From NCBI RefSeq assembly GCF_001017175.1, contig NZ_LCYG01000018.1:1-57642 (forward strand): a stretch of 57,642 nt of DNA, read 5' to 3'. The stretch comes from Microvirga vignae. GTDB taxonomy: Bacteria; Pseudomonadota; Alphaproteobacteria; Rhizobiales; Beijerinckiaceae. Under the pieces are notes generated by a model, which had not been told where the DNA came from, searched no databases, and saw only the letters and a list, made by a program, of their open reading frames with translations. The position numbers and the translations under genes are program-made. This document shows positions 15,672 to 22,385 of this stretch, one piece after another (position 1 is the stretch's first letter; every line of letters starts with the position of its first letter).

Positions 15672-16055
15672 TCAGACCAACACATGGTCATCACTGAAGG
15701 CGTTCTCTGTCTGGAAAGGAATTGCATCAAGGCGACTAGCCATCGCCGTCTGTGAAGCCACCGCGACACTTGCAGGGGCATCCTGGGAGGGATGAGGACG
15801 GTAGTTCTCGAATGTCAGTCCACGGTCATCCCGCTCGACCACAGTGAGGGCAGCAGCCTTACCCACGGTAATGACCATGGAAGTGATGGGGCTTCCCTCA
15901 TGGGCGACTGTGAGGATCACATCGTCACTGACACCTTCCCGCTTGAGTTGTCTTGCAGCGGAGAAGATGGGGGTATGACCCTGAGCTAGGACACGTCCAT
16001 TCAGAAGGGCAGCATAACGCCCTCCACGGCCAATGGGTCGGAGAGTGATATTCAT
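15672..16055 (-). CDS. Hypothetical phage-region protein
   Basis: A 127-residue product. The ATG at 16055 has GAGAAAA upstream and opens the well-formed part MNITLRPIGRGGRYAALLNG; the frame continues 17 codons upstream without a ribosome site. Two small alpha/beta units are visible (VLAQGHTPIFSAARQLKREG, and SMVITVGKAAALTVVERDDR), followed by a proline/alanine-rich tail. No family is recognised. It is the first gene of the left-going phage block after a large inverted repeat. Confidence 0.5.
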   Translation of the reverse strand: MNITLRPIGRGGRYAALLNGRVLAQGHTPIFSAARQLKREGVSDDVILTVAHEGSPITSMVITVGKAAALTVVERDDRGLTFENYRPHPSQDAPASVAVASQTAMASRLDAIPFQTENAFSDDHVLV

Positions 16056-16100
16056 TGATTTTCTCGGTCTGGTTGGTTGGGCCTGGTTTCTTAGAAAAGG

Positions 16101-16176
16101 GACCACCTACCCGCCGTTGATTATGAGCGAGGAACGAGATGCTTCGCTTGGATATGGAACCAGCGGGTAGGTGGTC
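16101..16176. repeat. 14-bp perfect inverted repeat around a 48-base loop
   Basis: GACCACCTACCCGC at 16101 and GCGGGTAGGTGGTC at 16163 are exact inverses. They lie between the recombinase gene and the phage block. The structure could be an RNA hairpin or a protein-binding site; it has no T tract. Confidence 0.75.
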
Positions 16177-16222
16177 AGTGAGCCACTCCAGGTGAAACCA
16201 TCGAAGACCTGAAGGGGATACG

Positions 16223-16247
16223 AAAAGAGCGCCGCTTAAGGACGCTC
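16223..16247 (-). terminator. Terminator of the serine recombinase gene
   Basis: On the minus strand GAGCG and CGCTC form the stem, followed by TTTTCG, 28 bases after the recombinase stop. Confidence 0.6.
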
Positions 16248-16274
16248 CTGGAAACTCTTGATTGTGAGGGAGGC

Positions 16275-16820
16275 TTACGCCTGGGTCAGTATCCGGTGGA
16301 TTTGCATACGGGAGACACCAAGGGCCTTAGCGATGGCTGATGGTCCGTGACCCTCTACCTTCATCTGTATGACAGTCTCACGGTCGATACGGGTCTTACC
16401 GCCTTTGTAAACACCAGCCTTCTTCGCCTTAGCGATGCCATCCATCTGACGCTCTTTGCGGAGGTTGGTCTCGAATTCAGCGAAGACACCAAGCATGTCC
16501 AGGAAGGCTTTACCGGCTGCTGTGGAGGTATCGACAGATTGATCAGTAGCTTTGAGGGCTGCACCCTTGGCCCTGATAGCCTTAACGATGTCTTGGAGGT
16601 CACCAACGGATCGGGCCAAGCGGTCAATCTTAGTGACCATCAACACATCGCCAGGATGAAGGAATGCCAGAAGGGTATCAAGCTCCTTACGTCCTTCACG
16701 GGTGGTCCCGCTCATCTTCTCCTCACGGACGATAGTGCATCCTGCCTGGGTCAGCTTCTCAACCTGAGTGGTCAGATCCTGATCCGTGGTGCTGACCCGT
16801 GCGTATCCGTAAGTAGCCAT
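16275..16820 (-). CDS. Serine recombinase, resolvase/invertase family
   Basis: A 181-residue complete small serine recombinase, with the start at the ATG with AAGGGG upstream. The catalytic domain has YARVSTTDQDL with the nucleophile serine at position 9, then GDVLMVTKIDRLARS, and GVFAEFETNLRKERQMDGI. The C-terminal Hin-type helix-turn-helix is HGPSAIAKALGVSRMQIHRI. It should cut and rejoin DNA through a 5' phosphoserine at a paired site, resolving dimers or inverting a segment. GTAACAT-type repeats directly upstream are likely binding sites. It is one of the few intact core genes of the element. Confidence 0.93.
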   Translation of the reverse strand: MATYGYARVSTTDQDLTTQVEKLTQAGCTIVREEKMSGTTREGRKELDTLLAFLHPGDVLMVTKIDRLARSVGDLQDIVKAIRAKGAALKATDQSVDTSTAAGKAFLDMLGVFAEFETNLRKERQMDGIAKAKKAGVYKGGKTRIDRETVIQMKVEGHGPSAIAKALGVSRMQIHRILTQA

Positions 16821-16837
16821 CTGTAGGTCCCCTTGCT

Positions 16838-16919
16838 GTAACATCAGCCTCTAGACCTACGTAACATGGCGTAACATCAATCCAAGTCGATCCTGATGTT
16901 ACACTCTTAAGCGTAACAT
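16838..16919. promoter_or_regulatory. Candidate res site: repeated GTAACAT boxes upstream of the recombinase
   Basis: GTAACAT occurs at 16838, 16861, 16871 and 16913 on the plus strand and as ATGTTAC at 16896. The last two form an exact inverted pair around a 10-base spacer. Small serine recombinases bind such inverted half-sites in clusters next to their own gene, which also represses it. Confidence 0.5.
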
Positions 16920-16930
16920 TTAAGTGTCAC

Positions 16931-17340
16931 CCTGAGGTATACTGTGATGTGACAACAGACCTAATGACAGAGACCATTGAAGCAGTCAGGATCTTCTGGC
17001 TTGACCTGGGTGGTTGGGCAGTTCCCTGAGACGAAGACCGTTCGTCACCTTGAGAGGATCAGGAGGCAACCCCTCCCGGTCCTCTTCCTTTGAGGCGGGG
17101 GGTGGCACGGGGGGAACCTCCCGCAGCGTATTTATTGATACCTTCTCATAAATTTTTAGCAGATATTTTGAGGTCCCCTCAGGGGCACCCTCAGGTCAGC
17201 CTATAGCTTACCCTAAGGTCATCTCTCTTATATGAAGACCATACTATCATTCATAATCTAGGATACCTTAGATGATATCTATATGATGATTATACCCTTA
17301 TGGTCTTATCCTACGGTTAGACCCTTAGGTCGCCCTTAGG
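16931..17340. repeat. Cluster of CCTNAGG palindromes in an AT-rich tract
   Basis: CCTNAGG occurs at 16931, 17177, 17189, 17212, 17323 and 17334, with near matches between. Three more lie at 17661, 17814 and 17944. A specific 7-mer with one free base is expected about once in 4 kb. The tract between sites is AT-rich. It may be an iteron-like origin or a multi-copy operator. Confidence 0.55.
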
Positions 17341-17432
17341 TTACCTATATGTATAATCTATATATCATCCCTAGGGGTAGGGTCTCTCTCCTATTACTCG
17401 GGATTTGTCTTATCTGGTGGGATCTAGTGGGA

Positions 17433-17448
17433 GTGTTTTTAAAAACAC
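17433..17448. promoter_or_regulatory. Perfect 16-bp palindrome, possible operator
   Basis: GTGTTTTTAAAAACAC is its own reverse complement. It lies at the end of the AT-rich tract. The GTTTTTA core also occurs in both 70-bp repeats of the element. Confidence 0.4.
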
Positions 17449-17655
17449 CATCCAGCTCAATGACTTAGGCCATGGGCCTTCATCAAGACCACAGCCCTCA
17501 TGGCTGCACATGCCACAGCCTTCCTCTGGAGGTCATCCATAGGCTGGCCTGTACCCCTTCAGTCTATTGAACTGAGAACGCCGGTGGGCTGTTAGCTCAA
17601 TGCCTAGTGTGCAACCTGCCCCAGCCCGCTAGGTGCCTTACTTGGCCCCTAAGTG

Positions 17656-17687
17656 AGAGCCTCAGGTCCAATCCCTGGGGCTCTTTG
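17656..17687 (+). terminator. Terminator hairpin with stem AGAGCCTCAGG, copy 1
   Basis: AGAGCCTCAGG and CCTGGGGCTCT pair over 11 positions (one G-T), with a 7-base loop, followed by CTTTGCTTTG. Confidence 0.7.
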
Positions 17688-17707
17688 CTTTGAGGAGGTC
17701 CGTGTCA

Positions 17708-17790
17708 CAGACAGGCATTCTTGGTCAGATAGAGCTAGTACCTACCGAGACAGGATCACCGTCAATGACGTGAGGACGACACTGGAATGG
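17708..17790 (+). repeat. Diverged 83-bp repeat, copy 1
   Basis: Shares GGCATTCTTGGTC, the block around GACGTGAGG and spacing with copy 2 at 18800-18884, at about 70% identity by eye. In one frame both encode HSWS followed by arginine-rich residues. A GGAGGT sits just ahead of both copies. Confidence 0.5.
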
Positions 17791-17938
17791 CCTCCAGAAG
17801 TGAGAAAGGCGACCCTCAGGGAGAGAGCCGCCTTAGAAAATTGCTGGAGGATTCGAGGGGTCTGGCGGACCGTAAGCCCGGGAGTGGCGTTATCCCTGCG
17901 CCTATAACTTTTTTAGGTGTTCGTGAGATTAGGCATCG

Positions 17939-17973
17939 AGAGCCTCAGGTCGCGACCTCCTGGGGCTCTCTTT
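17939..17973 (+). terminator. Terminator hairpin with stem AGAGCCTCAGG, copy 2
   Basis: The stem is identical to the hairpin at 17656 in all 22 positions while the loop differs (9 bases), followed by CTCTTTCG. Stem conservation with loop change indicates a duplicated terminator. Confidence 0.7.
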
Positions 17974-18235
17974 CGTTCGACAAGGGGAATGTCAGTCCCG
18001 CTTCTCCTTCAGCCTGTCGAAAATCCAGCCATCTCCAGGCCCCAAGAGCACCGCCAAGCGTCCTTCCAGCCAGCCAGAAGACCGAGCCTGTCGAAGGTGA
18101 AAGAGAATGAGCGAACGCTAATCGTGAATTCCATGATAACCCACAAAGGTTGTTCGCGTGTTTGTTCATGAAGAACGTCATAATCCAGTCACGTTTCTGG
18201 GTAGCTTGGCGAGACGTTAGTCGAGACCATTACTG

Positions 18236-18295
18236 TCCACCCCTGCAGATATTCTCACGTAATCATTCACCTATGCAGGGGTGGATACTTTTATT
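18236..18295 (+). terminator. Long-stem terminator-type hairpin
   Basis: TCCACCCCTGCA and TGCAGGGGTGGA pair perfectly over 12 bp around a 26-base loop, followed by TACTTTTATTT. Confidence 0.6.
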
Positions 18296-18442
18296 TACCT
18301 GATATGACTCATGAAAAATTCTGTGTGATTCTAAAGACGCACAGGGAATTGTTCTGACTGAGCCTCTATGGCTCTACCCCCTTTGGACGTTTGATAGCTC
18401 TCTGCCTTACGGGCACGATCAGATGCGAGAAGAAATCTCCTT

Positions 18443-18470
18443 GAGCCCTCTAGCGGGGCTCTTTCTTTTT
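18443..18470 (+). terminator. Intrinsic terminator
   Basis: GAGCCC and GGGCTC with a 7-base loop are followed by TCTTTCTTTTT, a strong signal on the plus strand about 90 bases ahead of the HTH gene. Confidence 0.8.
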
Positions 18471-18559
18471 GTGATTGATCGGGGATTGGTCCTCAATCCC
18501 CACTCTCCACAGCCCTCATTGCAGCCTAGAACCCTCCCATCGACTCCTTCGTTGAACAC

Positions 18560-18793
18560 ATGAAAAGTTCTCATTCTGTTCACGTTGAGTCGGTCATGGA
18601 AAGCGGTAGGCGCAAGCTGACGGTTGAGCAGGTCCTTGAGGCCCGGTTGCGCTATGCGTCAGGAGAGCGGGATTTCAGCAGGTTCGCTCGTGACTACGGA
18701 GTGAGCCGTGAGGCCATCAAGGCTGCTGTCCTAGGGATGACATTCAAGGAACTGCCGATGCCACCCAAGAGGCCAGGACTGTTGGGGAGGTGA
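18560..18793 (+). CDS. Small helix-turn-helix protein
   Basis: A 77-residue product. The core RKLTVEQVLEARLRYASGER then RFARDYGVSREAIKAAVLG is a classic recognition of the form LTxEQVxEIRxRYxxGE..LAxxYGVSxxxI, found in phage HNH-associated and resolvase-type DNA-binding domains. With only this domain it is a candidate small regulator of the element. The ATG at 18560 lacks a strong ribosome site; ATG at 18596 is an alternative that keeps the domain. The gene end runs into repeat copy 2. Confidence 0.6.
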   Translation: MKSSHSVHVESVMESGRRKLTVEQVLEARLRYASGERDFSRFARDYGVSREAIKAAVLGMTFKELPMPPKRPGLLGR

Positions 18794-18799
18794 CTATCG

Positions 18800-18884
18800 C
18801 AGACGGGCATTCTTGGTCGGCTAGGGGCGAAGACTTTACGAGGCAAGATCGCCGTGTGTGACGTGAGGGCGCGACCGGAAAGCG
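18800..18884 (+). repeat. Diverged 83-bp repeat, copy 2
   Basis: Counterpart of 17708-17790. It starts directly after the HTH gene. A GTG overlapping that gene's TGA (GTGA) opens a 23-residue frame through the repeat, so a coupled small peptide is possible but unproven. Confidence 0.5.
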
Positions 18885-18935
18885 TCATCGAGAAACGATG
18901 AAGCCCCACCGATGAAGGCAGACCTGCTGGGTTAG

Positions 18936-19055
18936 TTAATCATCCCTCCTGCGATCATCACGCCACTTCCTCAGTTCAGAGATGATGTGAGGTGAGGCAG
19001 TGATCAGGGCAACGATGATTGACGAGAGCCAAGGGTCCAAGGCTGGGGTCTCCAA
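18936..19055 (-). CDS. Possible small membrane peptide
   Basis: A frame of up to 39 residues ending LRKWRDDRRRDD after a hydrophobic stretch WLSSIIVALITASPHII. One helix plus a basic tail is a typical small membrane peptide, seen among phage lysis accessory proteins. Only TTG starts are available (19055 or 19040), so the start is unsure and the gene may be a remnant. Confidence 0.3.
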   Translation of the reverse strand: METPALDPWLSSIIVALITASPHIISELRKWRDDRRRDD

Positions 19056-19091
19056 GAGATTCGTTAAAGACCCCTCTTACTAATACCGGTT

Positions 19092-19268
19092 TCACTGCCC
19101 TTCCGAGTCAGATTTCACACAGAACCCCTGACCACGGGCCTGAGGAGCCCGGTTCCAGATCCGGCCGTCAGCCTTGTTCCATGAGGCTTTCCACTTGCGG
19201 GTTCCGAAGTGGAGCCCAAGGCCATCAAGGATGAAGAATTTGGAACGAGTACGGATTTCGATAGACAT
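19092..19268 (-). CDS. Hypothetical small basic protein
   Basis: A 58-residue product from the ATG at 19268, which has GGGGG upstream. It reads MSIEIRTRSKFFILDGLGLH and on through RKWKASWNKADGRIWNRAP; it is basic and rich in tryptophan, which suits nucleic-acid binding. There is no membrane segment and no family I recognise. Confidence 0.4.
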   Translation of the reverse strand: MSIEIRTRSKFFILDGLGLHFGTRKWKASWNKADGRIWNRAPQARGQGFCVKSDSEGQ

Positions 19269-19505
19269 GGTGTCGGCCCCCATAGGCGTTGATAGTTATC
19301 GCGTAATTGCGATGTCATGGTTACGCCATGAACCAACTGACCGCACAAAAAGGCCCCCGCAGGATTTGCCTGAAGGAGCCAGTGGTAAAACAGGGGGAGG
19401 AAACAGCTTTGAGGATATCACCGCCCGTCGGTGTTGATGTGCGGACGCGCACCTGAGGCACGGGCACTTTTCTTGGGGCACCCAAGAGTAGACCAAGACA
19501 TGAGA

Positions 19506-19545
19506 AAGGGCCGCGCCTGAACTCTGATCCAGGTCTGCGGCCCTT
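19506..19545. terminator. Strong hairpin without T tract
   Basis: AAGGGCCGC pairs with GCGGCCCTT over 9 bp, with CCTG/CAGG pairing inside the loop. The lack of a T run makes its role unclear. Confidence 0.5.
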
Positions 19546-19705
19546 GGCCCGTATACCCCTACGGATTACCTTAGCCGTATCTGATTTGGTTCAGTGCTGA
19601 ACAGGTATCCACAAGTGGTACTGCCCTTGGCTTGTGCCAATTCATCAATCGTTCGTTTATTGTTGCTTATCAGCCATGATTTGCCCCTACGGCTGACCAC
19701 TTGGG

Positions 19706-19729
19706 AGCGCCTTCGGGCGCTTTTCTTTT
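19706..19729 (+). terminator. Intrinsic terminator
   Basis: AGCGCC, tetraloop TTCG, GGCGCT, then TTTTCTTTT: a textbook signal with no called plus-strand gene directly upstream. Confidence 0.85.
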
Positions 19730-19875
19730 GCCCAGTAGGTCCTTTGACCCTGAAGTGCAACCGCGCAGGAAAGCTCTGTTTCCGCCAGATCAGTCTGCAT
19801 CCTTTCTGAAGCTAGGGAGTTATTCTTCTACTTAGTTCGAAGTACCTCTGAGTTTGTAGTTACGGATGGGGACGG

Positions 19876-20298
19876 ATGACCGAAGAAGAAATTGAAATGG
19901 TTGCGAACGAACTCGCCAAAATCGGAGGAGTTTCCTGGTATCCAGGGCGCAGCCGTGGCCTCCTCCTGAGGGTAGTGAGCGACCGATATCGGGACCGCGC
20001 CCGGATTGCAATTGCGGCCCTCGACCGCCTGAGGGCGAGGAAGGAGGCGGATGCACCACAACGCCTAACCTCTGAAACTCACATTTCCAGTGACCCCGCA
20101 AGATTCGGTTTCGACGATCAAGTCCGGGTTGGCTCCATTGTTGTGTACCGCCCTCCGGGCGATCAGAGAGCAATCCGGTGCCGCGTTGAGAAACTGGAGG
20201 ATGGTCGGGCCTACTTGGTGCCGTGCCCGCATCCTGATGTTGGCTGGGTGCCTGTCGACAGCTTCGCCTTAAAGGTTGCAGATGATGACAGGAAGTGA
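19876..20298 (+). CDS. Conserved hypothetical protein
   Basis: A 140-residue soluble protein. The N-terminal part, MTEEEIEMVANELAKIGGVS then WYPGRSRGLLLRVVSDRYRD and RARIAIAALDRLR, is a pattern I recall from short proteins in Microvirga and Methylobacterium. The C-terminal part (about 85-135) has strand-rich FDDQVRVGSIVVYRPPGDQR and is new to me. GGGGA precedes the ATG. Codon use is host-like, so this half of the element looks like captured chromosomal accessory DNA. The function is unknown. Confidence 0.7.
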   Translation: MTEEEIEMVANELAKIGGVSWYPGRSRGLLLRVVSDRYRDRARIAIAALDRLRARKEADAPQRLTSETHISSDPARFGFDDQVRVGSIVVYRPPGDQRAIRCRVEKLEDGRAYLVPCPHPDVGWVPVDSFALKVADDDRK

Positions 20299-20322
20299 AC
20301 AATCGGCTGCCAAGGGGCGGAC

Positions 20323-20550
20323 ATGCGCTGTTTCTTTCACCTCGTGAACGGCCACGAGACCATCCTGGATGACACAGGCGTTGAAGTCCCGGACTTGGAG
20401 ACGGCAAAGGCTGAAGCACAGAAGGCCATCAGCGAATTACAACAGGAGTACGATGGCGTAATCGATGACTGGATCGGTTGGCGGCTCGATATAGTATGCC
20501 CTGAGGGAACTCTTCTTTACTCGTTTCTCCTCAGCAAGTCCCTCCACTGA
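20323..20550 (+). CDS. DUF6894-type small protein
   Basis: A 75-residue product beginning MRCFFHLVNGHETILDDTGV, followed by EVPDLETAKAEAQKAISEL and ending in a beta hairpin (GWRLDIVCPEGTLLYSFLL). This is the layout of DUF6894, a family abundant in Hyphomicrobiales and often present in many copies, with no known function. It lies 24 bases after the gene at 19876 on the same strand and may be co-transcribed. Confidence 0.75.
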   Translation: MRCFFHLVNGHETILDDTGVEVPDLETAKAEAQKAISELQQEYDGVIDDWIGWRLDIVCPEGTLLYSFLLSKSLH

Positions 20551-20618
20551 TAAAGATCACATGCGAGAGCCTCCCGGCTCCGATGTCTTCTGGAGTTACT
20601 CGGTCTCGCGCGAGGATT

Positions 20619-20744
20619 TCAGGCGTGAGACTTGAGCCGGTTGAGGATGGCGCGAACATGCTCTCTGACTCGGGCGGCTTGTGCATCCTGGACCAAGCTC
20701 CCAGCGCTCTGAATGTCGAGCCGACGCCTGTCCTTGTCCTCCAT
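20619..20744 (-). CDS. Possible 41-residue helical protein
   Basis: The frame reads MEDKDRRRLDIQSAGSLVQD and ends REHVRAILNRLKSHA. It is charged and amphipathic throughout, consistent with one helical hairpin. The ribosome site (AAGAGCAG) is moderate. It lies downstream of, and on the same strand as, the gene at 20795. No family is recognised. Confidence 0.4.
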   Translation of the reverse strand: MEDKDRRRLDIQSAGSLVQDAQAARVREHVRAILNRLKSHA

Positions 20745-20794
20745 CACGACTGCTCTTGGTTTGCGAGAACCAGTAAAAGGTGCGGGCAGGAGGT

Positions 20795-21046
20795 TCAGCT
20801 TGGCTTCACTCGTGGAGTACGTCCCGTTAGCACCATCGGATGCTGGCCGTTAGCGTCGGGCTCATCTGGCATGATCAGAATGGACACAGCATGTCCTTGA
20901 GAGGCCAAGGCATCTGCGGCATCAAAGGCCGAAGTCTCAGCTTCCTCTCGCGTGGAGTAGGAGATTTGTGTCCGATCTCTGTATGTGACCAACCACTCAT
21001 TCTGCACCTGGAACACAACGAAACGCTCTACGGGCGTTAAGTGCAT
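20795..21046 (-). CDS. Hypothetical protein, DUF2188-like outline
   Basis: An 83-residue product from the ATG at 21046 with GGAGG six bases upstream. The pattern FQVQNEWLVTYRDRTQISYS, then TREEAETSAFDAADALASQG and HAVSILIM (strand, strand, helix, strand) resembles DUF2188-type small proteins. The tail is short and polar. The function is unknown. Similar small proteins are scattered through Hyphomicrobiales accessory DNA. Confidence 0.6.
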   Translation of the reverse strand: MHLTPVERFVVFQVQNEWLVTYRDRTQISYSTREEAETSAFDAADALASQGHAVSILIMPDEPDANGQHPMVLTGRTPRVKPS

Positions 21047-21642
21047 TGTTGCCTCCAGTGTTGCCTCCGGTTCGGAGCGTGATTGCGACAGTACCATGCC
21101 ACTCCACCAAGGCGGGTGGCTGAATGGGATAGCCTGCTGACTACTAATATCAGGGTGGTTGTCCTGAAGGAGGTAGTTTTCCTACCGTTGCAAGCGCCTC
21201 TCGGCTGCTCCCGGTCCCGTAAGGTCACTTCCGCGAAGGCAGCGTCCAGGCACCTTGCTTGATGTCGCGCAAATTTCAGATCTCGGGACAGATGAGGCGG
21301 TCAAACCCTTACGGCATCAGGCATTGAGCTCGATTGTGCCTTGGTTCACGCGGGGTGGTTGGGACTCCAGTGCTTGGGCCATACCCGCAGGGGTTAGGTC
21401 CTGCCTCCCATGTTCCACAATGCCGCTAAACGGCTTGTTGTTGATGTTGGACTTGGGGCTGCAGTGAACGCTCCTGGAAATCTCACAGTACGTGTTATGA
21501 GCTACGCTCTTAAAGAGGAGGGAGACTCGACTGCGATGAAGAGCTCCCTTCGACCGACAACTCGCATGTGGAGATCCTACAGGCCAGCTTAACAGCAACG
21601 GCTTCGGCAGCGGTCTATCATGTAGCCAAATACGGAGCATCA
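21047..21642. other. Gene-free interval
   Basis: Frames on both strands (for example minus 21317-21652) lack ribosome sites and protein-like composition. I see no RNA gene or terminator here. Confidence 0.45.
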
Positions 21643-21777
21643 ATGCTGACAAACTTCATGTTGTGGTACTCAGAGTTGAAGCTGCTCGACAGGTTAACCG
21701 TATCGGCGTTCATAGGGTTAGTCCTCACGGCTGTAGCGGTGCTGGTACCCAGAATAATTGGGATACTTGGCGGATGA
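21643..21777 (+). CDS. 44-residue membrane protein
   Basis: Starts MLTNFMLWYSELKLLDRLTV and continues with one clear membrane helix (FIGLVLTAVAVLVPRIIGIL). GGAG stands six bases before this ATG; a longer frame from 21568 has no comparable site. It ends five bases before the convergent gene at 21782. The function is unknown. Confidence 0.5.
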   Translation: MLTNFMLWYSELKLLDRLTVSAFIGLVLTAVAVLVPRIIGILGG

Positions 21778-21781
21778 GGTT

Positions 21782-22000
21782 TCAGCCAGCCATCGCTTCC
21801 TCTGGTGGATCCGGCAATGGCATCCAGTGGGTTGCCACGACTACTCCGTGGCTCTGGTCGATCCAAATCCCTCGATGTGGAGACCAGTAGCCCACCGTGC
21901 GGTCTGACCATGCTGTGAAGATCAGGACAGGCGATCCATCCCGAGGCGCTGTTTCGATCGGCATCCACCGACCAAAGGTGTGCAGATTAGTCGATCTCAA
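21782..22000 (-). CDS. Hypothetical protein with WxPIETAPxDG motif
   Basis: A 72-residue product. GRWMPIETAPRDGSPVLIF and VGYWSPHRGIWID place it among short proteins with the W-PIETAP-DG signature, common on phages and mobile DNA and of unknown function. The frame starts at a TTG inside the end of the NepR-like gene, giving a 14-base overlap and probable translational coupling; a later start at the ATG of MPIETAP is possible. Confidence 0.6.
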   Translation of the reverse strand: MRSTNLHTFGRWMPIETAPRDGSPVLIFTAWSDRTVGYWSPHRGIWIDQSHGVVVATHWMPLPDPPEEAMAG

Positions 22001-22208
22001 GATCCAGTTGCGCGCTTCTCACCCGTTCCTGCTTCTCCAGTCGCCCCAACAGCGCAGCGAGCCGCTCTGGCAGGGGCTCCCTCATTGACTTCTCGTACTG
22101 GGCTCGCAGGTCCCGGCCGAGTTGAGTACGCAGTTTCAGATCCCAGAAACTGGGGTTCAGTGAACTACCTAAGTCTCCTCGCCACTGACGCTCGTCCTTG
22201 ATCAGCAT
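21987..22208 (-). CDS. NepR-like anti-sigma factor carried by the element
   Basis: A 73-residue product with GGAGGTGA before the ATG. Residues 25-60 match the NepR pattern: helix LRTQLGRDLRAQYEKSM, linker EPLPER at 44-49, helix LAALLGRLEKQER. Compared with the chromosomal copy at 2801-3046 the N-terminus differs completely and the linker is EPLPER rather than EPAPDR. If it folds as NepR it could bind EcfG or PhyR of the host and shift the stress-response set point. It overlaps the following small gene by 14 bases. It lies next to the integrase, a usual place for cargo genes. Confidence 0.65.
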   Translation of the reverse strand: MLIKDERQWRGDLGSSLNPSFWDLKLRTQLGRDLRAQYEKSMREPLPERLAALLGRLEKQERVRSAQLDLEID

Positions 22209-22385
22209 AACGTGCTCACCTCCGCTGAACGGTTTTCCTAGGTTCAGCGTGATCTTTGTTACCGTTGGGGAGGGGAACCCCTGGAAACGATTGAAGTTTC
22301 AGCGTGACGTTAACACAAGTTAGTCTCTACTGGTGCCATCTGCTGTTTGTCGCTCAAGGTTTTCTGCGAAGTCGCCGATTAGTCG

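Larger units (their letters stand above)
16845..18559. other. Long gene-free segment with repeats, AT-rich tract and terminators
   Basis: No frame here has both a ribosome site and protein-like content over useful length. The segment holds the recombinase upstream region, an AT-rich tract at about 17130-17400 with clustered CCTNAGG palindromes, a GTGTTTTT/AAAAACAC palindrome and four terminator-type hairpins. The frame at 17653-17907 runs through a terminator and is not called. Confidence 0.6.
19269..19875. other. Gene-free interval with two hairpins
   Basis: A short frame from 19328 (MNQLTAQKGPRR, 42 residues) has no ribosome site and is not called. The rest holds the hairpins at 19506 and 19706 and the upstream region of the gene at 19876. 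Confidence 0.45.

Noticed and set aside
17581..17645. tRNA-like stretch with GTTAGCTCAATGCCTAGTG
   Set aside because: It resembles a D arm, but no acceptor pairing, anticodon stem or GTTCRA T loop can be found at the right distances.
17653..17907. 84-codon plus-strand frame
   Set aside because: It runs through the terminator hairpin at 17656, and no usable start lies after it; better explained by the repeat at 17708.
19594..19809. 71-codon plus-strand frame
   Set aside because: It contains the strong terminator at 19706 and has no ribosome site.
21317..21652. 111-codon minus-strand frame
   Set aside because: Composition is not protein-like (scattered cysteine, proline and histidine), no ribosome site, and it overlaps the better supported plus-strand gene at 21643.
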